A stretch of 64,000 nucleotides of DNA from Zygaena filipendulae. Lineage: Eukaryota; Arthropoda; Insecta; Lepidoptera; Zygaenidae. Shown here piece by piece: positions 40,722 through 50,184 of the stretch (position 1 is the stretch's first letter; each line of letters opens with the position of its first letter). The DNA lies in contig OU015678.1 of the NCBI GenBank assembly GCA_907165275.2, forward strand, positions 930,001 through 994,000. Direction: 5' to 3'. The translations under genes were made by a program, and so were the position numbers. A model generated the notes under the pieces. The model was not told the origin of the DNA, searched no databases, and saw nothing but the letters and a program-made list of their open reading frames with translations.

Positions 40722-40795
40722 ACGATGTGGCCGGCCGTTTCATGAAATGGTTGCAAATTGCAATTCATGAAACGGTCGGTCACATCGTAAACACG
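40722..40795. repeat. hairpin at the head of a SINE-1 fragment
   Basis: GATGTGGCCGGCCGTTTCAT and TGAAACGGTCGGTCACATC form a stem of about 25 bp with a small loop (GGTTGCAAATTGCAA, itself self-complementary). Confidence 0.7.
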
Positions 40796-40968
40796 CCAAA
40801 CACCTAACGGTGTATTCCGGCAGCCCCACTTGAAAGCCAGTTCCCATCCCCATTCCAGGTCGGCAACGCACCTGCATGCCTTCTGGTGTTGCAGATGTCT
40901 ATGGGCGGCGGTAATCACTTACCATCGGGTGTACCACTTGCCCATTTGGCGCCTATGACATAAAAAAA
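40796..40968 (+). repeat. SINE-1 3' part
   Basis: ACACCTAACGGTGTATTCCG, CCCATCCCCATTCCAGGTCG, GGGCGGCGGTAATCACTTAC and CCTATGACATAAAAAAAA. The tRNA-like head is replaced by the hairpin before it. Confidence 0.75.
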
Positions 40969-41124
40969 ACCGTTGGTTTGGCCAAGTTGATATTCTACAT
41001 CGCAACGGTTACGCAGAATGAGAGTTTTGGTTGGCTGACCAAGAGACATGACGATTCGTTACTGATGTTTTCTATGCTTTAACGATTGTTGAATGTCAAC
41101 TTGGCTAACCCCGCTGATTACATT

Positions 41125-41345
41125 GATGAATGAAGTGGATGAAATGAAATGAAATAAACTTTATTCGTTACGACAACCGTTAATATGAAATAACAAAAAA
41201 AAGCATAAACAGCGTGTCGCAACAAAAAGGCAACCAGCTCAGCATAAGTCGGGAACCGAGGGGCCCGACGCTGATCTTCCGCTGGTGCCGCATGTGGCGT
41301 CGCGGATGTGAGCGAAGACAGAAAGTACTTAGAAAGAGAGTAGTA
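41125..41345 (-). mobile_element. LINE 3' end with (ATTTC)n tail
   Basis: GATGAAATGAAATGAAATAA then ACTTTATTCGTTACGAC; CGTGTCGCAACAAAAAGGCA, CCAGCTCAGCATAAGTCGGG and GACGCTGATCTTCCGCTGG match the reverse complement of 61810-61935. Same LINE family, opposite strand. Confidence 0.55.
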
Positions 41346-41682
41346 GAGCACCCCAACATTTTTGGTTAGGTTAGGTTAGTAAGTCGCGCGAGCCGAGCGA
41401 GCGCAGCGAGCGTACCGCGGTAGCGGCCAGCGATGCGCCAAAGCCAAAATAGTGACATCCATCATCCATGTAATTGACTATTTGTATTTGACGACTTGGT
41501 CAGCAGTACAAACCTAAGCTATCAACTCAGAGTGATGCTCTAGTGCTTATATTTTAGTGGGTGCATTTTGAATTTTTTATGATTACATCTTTTATAGGCG
41601 ACATGGCAAAGCATTGTTTGTTACCCAAATCATCAAACGTTGATCTTTAACCAATAGATCATGATGCCGCCGACCACAGAAC
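41346..41682. other. intergenic DNA without recognisable gene
   Basis: A GC-rich GAGCCGAGCGAGCGCAGCGA stretch lies at 41390-41415; nothing else recognised. Confidence 0.3.
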
Positions 41683-41966
41683 AGAAAATAACCGACAGAA
41701 TGGTCATCAACTTAGTTTAGACGAAAACAAGTGAAAACCAGTGTCGCCAGGTGATTTTCCCACACAAAACTATTTTGAATTGATCAATTATTTTATGCGA
41801 CCGCGTCATTTGTATTCAGTTGATTATAGATTCCGTAGTTTTCCATACATATACATGTATGTATTTATTTAATAATAATCTATACAAATACTATACAGAA
41901 GTGATGTTTGTAAGTTTTCAATTTTGAATTTATCTGTAGGTATTATTAAACCGATTTTATAAATTA

Positions 41967-42171
41967 CTAGCTGTGCCCCGCGGTTTCACCCGCGGTAATT
42001 TCAAAGTTCCCACGGGAATTCCGGGATAAAAAGTACCCTATGTACCTCTGTACCCCTGACAACGTGCATGCCAAATTTCATCCAAATCCGTTCAGCCGTT
42101 TTTGCGTGATTGAGTAACAAACATCCAAACATCCAAATATCCACACTTTCACATTTATAATATTAGTGGGA
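41967..42171 (-). mobile_element. Helitron-like element (complete)
   Basis: CTAGCTGTGCCCCGCGG end with perfect hairpin CCGCGGTTTCACCCGCGG, GTTCCCACGGGAATTCCGGG, ATCCAAATCCGTTCAGCCG, ACATCC repeats and TTTATAATATTAGTGGGA|T. Confidence 0.75.
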
Positions 42172-42184
42172 TTAACTAGAAATG

Positions 42185-42312
42185 TAGAAGAGTTACCACG
42201 GGAATTTGGAAATGTATGCGGCTGTTTATCTTGAAGATAGGGTATACTATACTATGAGTTGCTGCGGGAATCCCGGAATTAATGCCGTTGAAACCGCAAA
42301 GGCCACGTAGTA
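42185..42312 (+). repeat. Helitron-like fragment, degenerate
   Basis: GAGTTACCACGGGAATTTGG, GCGGGAATCCCGGAATTAAT and GCCGTTGAAACCGCAAAGGC followed by GTAGT; recognisable only from the CCGCGG-type words. Confidence 0.4.
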
Positions 42313-42405
42313 TTTAAAAAACTGCTTTTGTAATTTTGATTAGTTCGTGTATTTTTGCAAGTATTTAATGGTTTCAATTCGCTTTATGACCAATCCGGTG
42401 ATACT

Positions 42406-42540
42406 CCATACAAATGAACTGATTCAAGTGATTCTAGTACTCTTAAACAAGTAGACACGGCCGGCTTGTACACGTGTACACGTGTTGGGCATGTGTGCGT
42501 CTCGTAAAGTTGACAACGAGCTGACAGTAACTGCCACAGA
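42406..42540 (+). repeat. unclassified repeat, copy 2
   Basis: TCCATACAAATGAACTGATT, GACACGGCCGGCTTGTACAC and ACGAGCTGACAGTAACTG; partner of 31474-31630. Confidence 0.5.
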
Positions 42541-43398
42541 GCAAATAAATTAACTAGACAGGACATGTAGGCGCCAGGCGGGACAGGCGCGCCACCGATG
42601 CAAAGGAAGTCAGAGAAATGCTCTAATAAATATGCCTCGACCAAACACCAAAGGGGAAGCTTCCCGCCGGGCGAGGTGGTATGCCCGGGGAACTGTAGAT
42701 CGACGGAGGTCGTATGTATGCAGCGCAGTGTCAAAACTTCGTTAGCGCGATTCAGGGCTTCTATATAGCCAGTACTCGTCGCTACAAGTCACGAACTACA
42801 GTTTGCAAGTCCCAAGTCCCAAGACCGCAGGTCAATATTTCAAAAACTGTGAATTTTGAAAATCAGTGACTAAGTAAAAACAACCATAAAGCGTTCAATA
42901 CATTTCTTTACGTAAGTCAATGTTTTAGTGCGTGATGAATATATTTTTGTGTGCAAAAATCACCCGGCGACACATGGTTTTCATTTGTTTTCATGCTATA
43001 CTAAGTTGGTGTCCCTTCTATCTGTTATTTTCTGTTCTGTGCTGCTAGCTGTCAGTGAATAATTGTCACATGTAGGTTCTGCACGTGTCAAAGTTTCCTC
43101 GGAATTTTCAAAAAACTTTCGCGGGGCATGAGGAGAGTGTCGCTTCTTTTTAATATCTATCTATGTTCTATCTATACTATAATAAAAGGGTAGAATCCGC
43201 GATTCTGTACATTTAATATTTTAACCTAAAATTGAGAGGGGTGATAAAAGAAGAGTATAACCAAGCACAAAAAAAGTTTTTTAAATTTTTTTCTGTCTGT
43301 CTGTCTGTCTGTCTGTTCGCGATAATCTCGGAATCTACTGAACAGATTATCATGCGGTTTTCACAGGTAGATTAAGCTTGGCCTGGAGATACATAACC

Positions 43399-45489
43399 TG
43401 CAACTAATCTGTTTTACGAATTCCTGTACGAATGTTTTGATAAATCCATCCCAAAAAAAGTTAGACGTTCAAATTTTAATAGACGATATCCCGTTTGGTT
43501 TACAGCAACCATAATAGCTGACATACGTCGTAAAAATAGGTTGCATAGACAGTGGAAACGATCTGGCTCCTCGGACATATATGCAGTTTTCTGCTCAACT
43601 CGGACCAAACTAAAAAAGGCAATCAATGAAGCTCATAAGTCTTACTGCTCTGGTGTTGAGGACGATGTAAGAAGAAAACCTCAGAAATTTTGGCATCACA
43701 TTTCGAGCCTCAGGAAAAAGGGGGGTTTTGAGCCTTCTATTGTTGTCAAGGGTCAAACGTGTACTGGTGTCCAGGCTGCTCGGGCTTTTGCTGATTATTT
43801 TTCTAGTGTCTTTCTTCCTGATCCACCTAGTTTATTAACCGGCAACTTAGATAGTGGCGCAATGGGTTTTGGTGAGCTCAGTATTGTTATCCCGGTCTTT
43901 AACCACAGTGATGTTGAAAAGGGAATCCGTAAACTAAAACCTCGTAGTGCCGCTGGACCCGATGCCGTGCCGGCTTTCATCGTGAGGGGACTTCTTGATT
44001 TTCTTAAGTCTCCCCTTTGCCACATTTTCAACCTGGCACTTAATTCAGGAAAATACCCATCTCAGTGGAAGCAGTCACGGGTGACTCCTATACCCAAATC
44101 AGGTGACCAGTCCGGAGTTGAGTGCTACCGTCCGATAGCTATTCTCCCATGCCTTGCTAAGGTATTTGAGGGTATTAGGCATGGTTACCTTTACAGACTG
44201 ATTAATCCGCGCCTTGATGATGCACAGCACGGCTTCCGGCCGGGTAGATCGGTTGATACAAATCTCGTGACGCTCGTGGATCATGTGTTGGCCTGCTTGG
44301 ATAGGGGTTCGCAGGTGGATGTTGTTTACTTTGACTTTTGCAAGGCATTTGACCGAGTTGATAATGATATTTTGTTGCATAAGCTAAATGTCATAGGCTT
44401 ATCTCCTGGTCTCTTGAATTTCTTTGCAGATTACCTTCGGGATCGTAAACAATTTGTCCGTCACGGTTGCTTTGACTCTGAACCTTATCACACTGGGTCG
44501 GGTGTCAGTCAGGGTTCGGTGCTTGGGCCATTGTTGTTCAACATAATAATCAATGATGTCACTAGCGCTGTCAGATATGCTAAGTGCCTTCTCTACGCGG
44601 ATGACCTGAAATTATTTCTAGAAATACATTCTTTGGAAGATTGCCATCACCTTCAGTACGACATTAACACCCTTTGCGATTGGAGCCGAAGGAACAAAAT
44701 GCTCTTCAACGTTAGTAAGTGTCACGTAATGTCCTTTACCCGAAAGAGACTGCCAACACATAACAATTACTACCTGGATGGTTGTTGCATTGCCAGAGTA
44801 ACTACTGTTAGAGACCTAGGCGTCACTTTTGATGCAACTCTCACTTTTCACCAACACATGGTATCAGTGGCTGAGGAATCATTTAAGCGATTAGGGTTTG
44901 TTAGGGGTTGTTTTGCGCAACGTTTCGGATTTTCGTAACGTGTATGTCATTAAATTACTGTTTACCACACTGGTCAGAAGCAAGCTTGAATCCAGTGCAT
45001 GTGTGTGGAACCCTTTTGAGTCTAGTTACTCTCTTGCGCTGGAAAAGATTCAAAAAACCTTCCTTAGGTACTTGTATAAAAGGAAATATGGTTATTATAA
45101 CCATCCAATACCCATCCAATTTTTTAATAGGGATGCTTGGTCTTAATTCATTGGAGGTAAGAAGGGGATTTATCCAGTTAGTCTTCGCGTTGAAGGTTTT
45201 ACGAGATCGCTTCGATTGTCCTGGTCTTCTGGAGCTCTTTGGTCGGTTGTTCGTCCCCAACAACTTCCAACGCTACAGATCAAGCCGACAATGCGAGCTA
45301 CTTGCATCCCCCTCTTGTCGAACAAGGGCACGATCCAACTCGCCAGTATGTCGCACCTTGACCGTACTAAATGCTCTCCTGAGGGCCCACCCCGGGTCTG
45401 ATTTGTTTGCCGATGAGTGGATGGAACTCTTGTCTGTGTGTCTGAAGATGTGCGAGGAGTTGTATGCAAGGCCTGCTAGTATTTGTTAA
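43399..45489 (+). pseudogene. jockey/CR1-type non-LTR retrotransposon, reverse transcriptase (two frameshifts)
   Basis: A 5'-truncated LINE ORF2. The first frame is open from the stop at about 43396 to 44938 and covers the linker (DKSIPKKVRR...YPVWFT) and the reverse transcriptase: AAGPDAVPAFI, YRPIAILPCLAKVFE, QHGFRPGRSVDTNLVTLVDH, VVYFDFCKAFDRVD, SGVSQGSVLGPLLFNIIIND and the catalytic YADD box (codons from 44594). A frameshift near 44900-44938 moves the thumb region (TTLVRSKLESSACVWNP, ALEKIQKTFLRYLYKRKY) into a second frame, and another near 45130-45145 moves the C-terminal part (LNSLEVRRGFIQLVFALKVL...) into a third, which stops at 45489. The endonuclease is lost by 5' truncation. The protein would copy LINE RNA at a nicked target; here it is inactive. 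The clade is judged from motif style only. Confidence 0.85.
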
Positions 45490-45523
45490 CCATTGTAATT
45501 GGTCCTGTACCGTATGTGTTAAC

Positions 45524-45548
45524 AATAAATAAATAAATAAATAAATAT
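45524..45548 (+). repeat. (AATA)n LINE tail
   Basis: Six AATA units directly downstream of the reverse-transcriptase frame mark the 3' end of the LINE insertion. Confidence 0.75.
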
Positions 45549-45636
45549 AGGCTTTGTTTCATTGAAATCGGATGTCAGGAAAAAAAGTTGTTGTAAAAAA
45601 ACGTTTCATGCGGGTTAAACCGCGGGGCAAAGCTAG

Positions 45637-46684
45637 TAATCTCTATTCTTTGCTGTAACTTTCATACAAACAATGTTGAAATTGTATATTGCGACTGAGA
45701 GCTAATGTTATCAAGGTTGCTCAAATAAAGCGATACTGTAAGTATGTAGTCTTTCACTAACTGTATAGGTGAGTATTTATAGGTGTAAGCAAACACTATA
45801 CATACTATAGAATAAAGTCCCTCTGTCTGTGTCTGTCTGTTCGCGATAAACTCCGAAACTACTGAAACGCGAGAAAACCACAAGAAACGGCGGAGAACAT
45901 CGGCTCCACATTCACGTTTCTGGTGGTTTTCTCACGCTCTCGCAAGATTCTCGCGTGAATGTGGAGCGGGCTTTATGAGTGCCACTTTTTTCTCGACCTT
46001 TTAAACATTATTGGAAGGAAGGAATCGAGTTTTTTACATTTTAAGTAGGCATTATGTTATCGTTCGGTTTGCAGAGAGATAAGATTTTAAATAATATTAT
46101 TATTCTTACCAACAAACTCCTCAAAAAAGCCAATCGCTACGGCGTGAGGAACCGCTTGCAATATAGTTAGTTGCAAATAAAACATTTCATATTCAGTTTA
46201 CATAATTCATTTTATTCATAAACAATAAAATTCGATACAAAAATAGGGATAATACGGTAAAAAAATTCTAATTTTAGAAACTTCATAAAAATACTTATAT
46301 TTGTATTTACAAATCTTAAAAACCAACTTCTAATTAATTATATCTATAGAATTACAATATATCATTATATTCTTTATTTTATTTAATTAATATTTATTGG
46401 AATGTCATTAGCTTAATTGTTACCTACCTATAGAAAAAATGAATGACTGACTGACTGACTTTTAATCTTCTCCCTGATCGACCCGTTGGGTAAAAAACTT
46501 ATATATTTTTCATAAGAGTTGAGTTTTTTTCATGCAGCCTTATCGGTAAGAACTAAGGAAAGGTTTTTAGTATACTTCATCCCTGAAGGGATGAGCAGGC
46601 GGACACAGCATACAAAGCATAGATAAATAGATGTTTTTATAGATGAATCAACCCAAGCACCGGATATAAACGCGATAAAAGCCA
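45637..46684. other. AT-rich DNA with a Helitron-like fragment and a hairpin-rich segment
   Basis: 45805-45870 holds CTGTCTGTGTCTGTCTGTTC and GCGATAAACTCCGAAACTAC (subfamily C start). 45870-45970 has two interlocking inverted repeats: GAGAAAACCACAAGAAACG with CGTTTCTGGTGGTTTTCTC, and GCTCCACATTCACG with CGTGAATGTGGAGC. GACTGACTGACTGACT is at 46444-46460. No gene. Confidence 0.4.
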
Positions 46685-46800
46685 GGGTCCTTATTCACTA
46701 TGACCATAATATCACGCCGCGTTAAGATAAGACGCCGCAAAAACGGTTTTTCTCTCGCAATCAAAGAAGTTGACCGGGCAAAAATCAGTCTTTTGAAACT
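46685..46800 (+). repeat. GGGCCCTTATTCACTATGAC MITE, left part
   Basis: CAGGGTCCTTATTCACTATG, ACCATAATATCACGCCGCGT and TAAGATAAGACGCCGCAAAA match the left end of 63182-63417; the right end is missing. Confidence 0.6.
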
Positions 46801-46914
46801 ATGGATCGTTCTACGATGGTCGATTTGTCGGTAACAGCCCTAAGGCACTTGTTGTACACTAGATGGCGCTACTCAAGAAAAAAGGTTTGTGGTGGCAAAA
46901 TCGGACAACCTACA

Positions 46915-47107
46915 TCTAAATATTATAAAGAGGTAAATTTTGTGAGTTTGCGAGTTTGTGACGTTGTATGGGGTAATCTCTGGATCTACTGAACCAATTT
47001 TGAAAATTCTTTCACTTATAGGAAGCTACGGTAGTGACACACTTCTTATCCTGGAATTTTTGCAGAAACTTCGAAATTACCACGGGTGAAAAGAAGGGGA
47101 ACAGCTA
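46915..47107 (+). repeat. Helitron-like element, subfamily B
   Basis: AATATTATAAAGAGGTAAAT start, GGGGTAATCTCTGGATCTAC, ATAGGAAGCTACGGTAGTGA and a degraded hairpin CCACGGGTGAAAAGAAGGGG then AACAGCTA. Confidence 0.65.
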
Positions 47108-48404
47108 TTTGTTACAACAAAAAATAGCCATCTATCGGTGTTTTTATAGAAGTAGCTCCACTTTGAATGTTCCGAACTTTCCGAACCCTAAAATGGCTGA
47201 TATAAAACGTTATAGCTAAGAATATTCGAATACTTAATAGAAAAGTCTTAATACATTAAAGCTTTTCCTTAGCCTAAAAGATTTCGCTATAATTTAGGTA
47301 TAATTGAATTATTAACTATTATTAAGGTTTTTACAGGGGTAAAGTGATGCCAGTTTGATCACTACAAGGGCCTTAAGGCGCGTGTCAAGGTCACACTAGC
47401 ATCGCTCGCTGACAAATCATATTATATCTAATAAAATATTTTCGAACATTCAATAAAACCATTAAAATCACCCAAATACAATGTTTTTTTTTTTAATATA
47501 ATGCTTCTGCAGAATATTTTCATTTTTAATTCAAACTTTAAAAGTTTCATTGAAAACCACGAAAAATAAGTGACAATTTTGGTTGTCAATTTTTTATGAT
47601 GCAGAAGTATTAGCAAAAAGAATGAAAATTTCCAGTCTATTCCTAATTCGACTCGATTGAGATATGTAGCTACAGGCAACATAGCACCATTTGGTCCCCA
47701 AATAATCAGAGTTTGTTCTATGGGTACCAGACAACTGATTAATACTACATACATATGAACTAATACATACTTATTTTTCATAAAAACATACATAAAATTT
47801 AAAATACCTACTAAACAGCCAGATTCAGGATAAACATACGAGTACATATTATGTACGCAGACGAGGAAACAAAACCTACGACCCCTTTTGAAGCAGTCAG
47901 GCTTTCTATCCACTAGAGCAACAAAATATCTTAAACGATTTGTTTTAACGGACTAGGGTGATTTTAATATGCGCTATAGGATTAAAATAAGAGTGGTAAA
48001 GCTTAAAAGACTAAAATAAGACTTAGCAGCGCAAGTAAATATAACGCTACTGGGACGTTTCGGACCAATGATATGCAATTTACGTACATTGCACAAATAC
48101 ATAATATAAAACTACTTCTAATTTTGTTCTATAATAATCTTTTCCCATTATTATAAAAAAAAAAACTTAAAGATGTTTTAACTAAACCATTGTAACTTAG
48201 TAAGGATAGATGCGATTTAGTTTAATCCTAACTTTGATAAAATTTCTAAGAATAATTACATTGCATTAATTATAAGTCTTAGTTAGTGTTGGTTGTATAT
48301 TTTTCCTACCATTGAACTTATATTGATGTTCCGTCCATCGAAATTGCGACCTTATTATAAGAGGTAGACGTCGTAATTTCGAATGGCGAAACTAATACTG
48401 GGCC
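47108..48404. other. AT-rich DNA without recognisable gene
   Basis: A 161-codon minus-strand frame (47428-47913) is Phe/Tyr/Lys-rich with no domain and looks random. The bases near 47870-47925 (AAAACCTACGACCCC, CTATCCACTAGAGC) may be a decayed tRNA-like SINE head. Confidence 0.3.
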
Positions 48405-48645
48405 CTTATTAACTATGACCAGCAACATTCCTTGCCCATAATGCGCGTCCCAAAAACGCATTTCCAAACGTTCTAGATGGATGCCAAAATAGTATTAGAA
48501 GTTAATATTTTTTATGCCATAAGAAAAGTTGTAAATGTATTTTTTTGGAGTAAAACTTCTTTAATTACGAGGGAAAGACAGTTTTTGCGGCGTCTTATCT
48601 TAACGAGGCGTGTTATGGTCATAGTGAATAAGAGCCCTGGTAAAG
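48405..48645 (-). mobile_element. GGGCCCTTATTCACTATGAC MITE
   Basis: Left TGGGCCCTTATTAACTATGA with CCAGCAACATTCCTTGCCCA; right CTTATCTTAACGAGGCGTGT and ATGGTCATAGTGAATAAGAG then CCC. About 235 bp, inverted relative to the copy at 63182. Confidence 0.7.
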
Positions 48646-49425
48646 GAATTGTATCGAACCGCTAGTTAATGCGCAATCAACATAAATTTCAAAATACAAA
48701 ATAAAATTAAGTAACTAAAAAAAATTTTTACTTCTTTTTGTTCATGATTTTTTAATAAAAAAGGCAGAATGAAAAGAAAAATCATTGAATACAAAAGAGA
48801 TAAAGTGTACTATGCGTAGGCAAATTTAATAACGCTACTACTAAATTCAAAGTATTCATTAATAATTTATCTCGTAACGCTGCAAATTTAGAGAGGGCAA
48901 CGTTAAAATGCTGAGTATATATTTAATAGTTAATTGTATTCAAATGTTTAATTGACAAGTTGAGATTCACTTGTCACGCCAGATTATATTTTATATTGTA
49001 TTGAGTGAGTAGTCTAGAAGATCTTTTAAGTACCTACATTAACGTATTAATTCCCTATTTTGTAGAGTAATTTGTGAAATGGCTAAATTTCACAGTCTTT
49101 TTCTATAATAAAATTACTTATACTTAACATGCCTAGTAATGTAAATTTAATATAATTAATATTAGCCATTTTACAAACGATTTGTATACTTCATATTAAA
49201 AATATAGTAATTTGTAAGGCATCCCAAAACCTTCTAATTAGAATTCGTTGAATCACTTAATAAAAAAAGGAAATTATTTTCCTTTCACTAACTGAGCAAA
49301 TGGTAAAAAATTAAAATAATAAAAAAAAAATAGAGTTTCTAAATAATATTCAGTCAAAAACATAACCCTTTTTAAAATACTATAAAAAAATTATTCTAAC
49401 TCAATCCATATGTTTATAAAACAAA
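48646..49425. other. AT-rich DNA, downstream flank of the CD36-family gene
   Basis: No repeat or gene recognised. It is strongly AT-rich. Confidence 0.35.
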
Positions 49426-49431
49426 TTTATT
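49426..49431 (-). terminator. candidate polyadenylation signal AATAAA
   Basis: AATAAA on the minus strand, 250 bases after the stop codon at 49681. It is the nearest canonical hexamer I noticed; in AT-rich DNA it could be by chance. Confidence 0.4.
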
Positions 49432-49680
49432 ATAAAAAACAATCAAGTCTTTTTTATGTTGAGCTTCGATTTGGTTCCACCAAATCCTACGAGAACAAAA
49501 ATAAAACATAAATTCGAACGATAAAATTTTGAGCCACACTTTGGATATAATCAAATACCAATGTATATTTTTTTTTACTGAAAATCTTTAAAATATTAAC
49601 AAATTTCAACAAATCGCTATCCAAAGTAGTTTTTATATACAAAAAAACCATATCTTCTCTATATCTAGGAGAACAAATCC

Positions 49681-50184
49681 TCAAAAATCAGGTAATTTGA
49701 ACACTAAACTACGTCGATGCTCTGATAATATAAAGCTATTGTCTGCGTGAATAAGCGACTCCCTTTCCACATCAAAAAAGTCTGTTTTCACAAAATCACT
49801 CCGCAAAACACCTTTGAATTCGTCCAAACTCTGACTTAGATACTTAGATCGGTTCACAGCACTCATTTCTTTTCCTTTCTCTTCATCGTTGTTGTTGTTG
49901 GTCGACGATTGTTTCAAAAGACGATAATTATCTCTACAAGGTAAAATTTTATGCGAACTGCTTAGGAACAGCGTTGAGCCTCGTCGGATCTCTTTTCCCA
50001 ATTCGGCTATTTCTATTGAATTCTCGCCGATCACGAAACTTTTGTACGCTCTCAAGAACATGTACGCTAATAATAATATACCGAAAATAATCATTGAGTA
50101 TGTGAGTAACGGAGCCGCAACGGGACCCACTCTGGTCGCCAAGAATATCCAACGCCATATTGGAGTGGTCACTTCGTGGATACC
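49681..50184 (-). CDS. CD36-family exon 9 (last): membrane helix and long cytoplasmic tail
   Basis: Acceptor TTTCTTTTCCAG precedes GGTATCCACGAAGTG. 167 codons: GIHEVTTPIWRWIFLATRVG, then a hydrophobic helix at exon residues 21-44 (PVAAPLLTYSMIIFGILLLA), basic stop-transfer YMFLRAYKSF, and about 120 cytosolic residues. The tail has DNYRLL and ERESLI, both of the [DE]xxxL[LI] type used for endosome/lysosome sorting (as in LIMP-2), and YRLL also fits Yxx-hydrophobic. Most CD36 relatives have much shorter tails. A polar NNNNDEEKGKE stretch lies in the middle. Confidence 0.9.
   Translation of the reverse strand, partial: GIHEVTTPIWRWIFLATRVGPVAAPLLTYSMIIFGILLLAYMFLRAYKSFVIGENSIEIAELGKEIRRGSTLFLSSSHKILPCRDNYRLLKQSSTNNNNDEEKGKEMSAVNRSKYLSQSLDEFKGVLRSDFVKTDFFDVERESLIHADNSFILSEHRRSLVFKLPDF

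Larger units (their letters stand above)
41683..43045. mobile_element. inverted-repeat bounded element, unclassified
   Basis: 41683-41775 (CACAGAACAGAAAATAACCG, CATCAACTTAGTTTAG, GTGTCGCCAGGTGATTTT) is the approximate reverse complement of 42945-43045 (AAAATCACCCGGCGACACAT, CTAAGTTGGTGTCC, TTATTTTCTGTTCTGTGCTG). The 1.2 kb between contains a Helitron-like copy and a GC-rich part at 42555-42700 open on the minus strand (PGHTTSPGGKLPLWCLVEAY), which I cannot assign. Confidence 0.5.
43165..45636 (+). repeat. Helitron-like element (subfamily C) split by a LINE
   Basis: Left part about 43165-43390 with CTGTCTGTCTGTCTGTCTGT, GCGATAATCTCGGAATCTAC and CATGCGGTTTTCACAGGTAG; right part 45549-45636 with TTGAAATCGGATGTC and GTTAAACCGCGGGGCAAAGC then TAG|T. 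The reverse-transcriptase element lies between them, so the LINE arrived later. Confidence 0.6.

Noticed and set aside
44099..44380. Antisense frames within the reverse transcriptase
   Set aside because: They overlap the convincing plus-strand motifs (GFRPGRS, FDFCKAFD) and have no domain of their own.
45170..45469. 99-codon minus-strand frame over the LINE C-terminus
   Set aside because: The plus strand carries the LINE protein here; the antisense frame is Arg/Thr/Ser-rich shadow sequence.
47428..47913. 161-codon minus-strand frame as a gene
   Set aside because: AT-driven composition, no domain, no splice or initiation context, and a low-complexity C-terminus.
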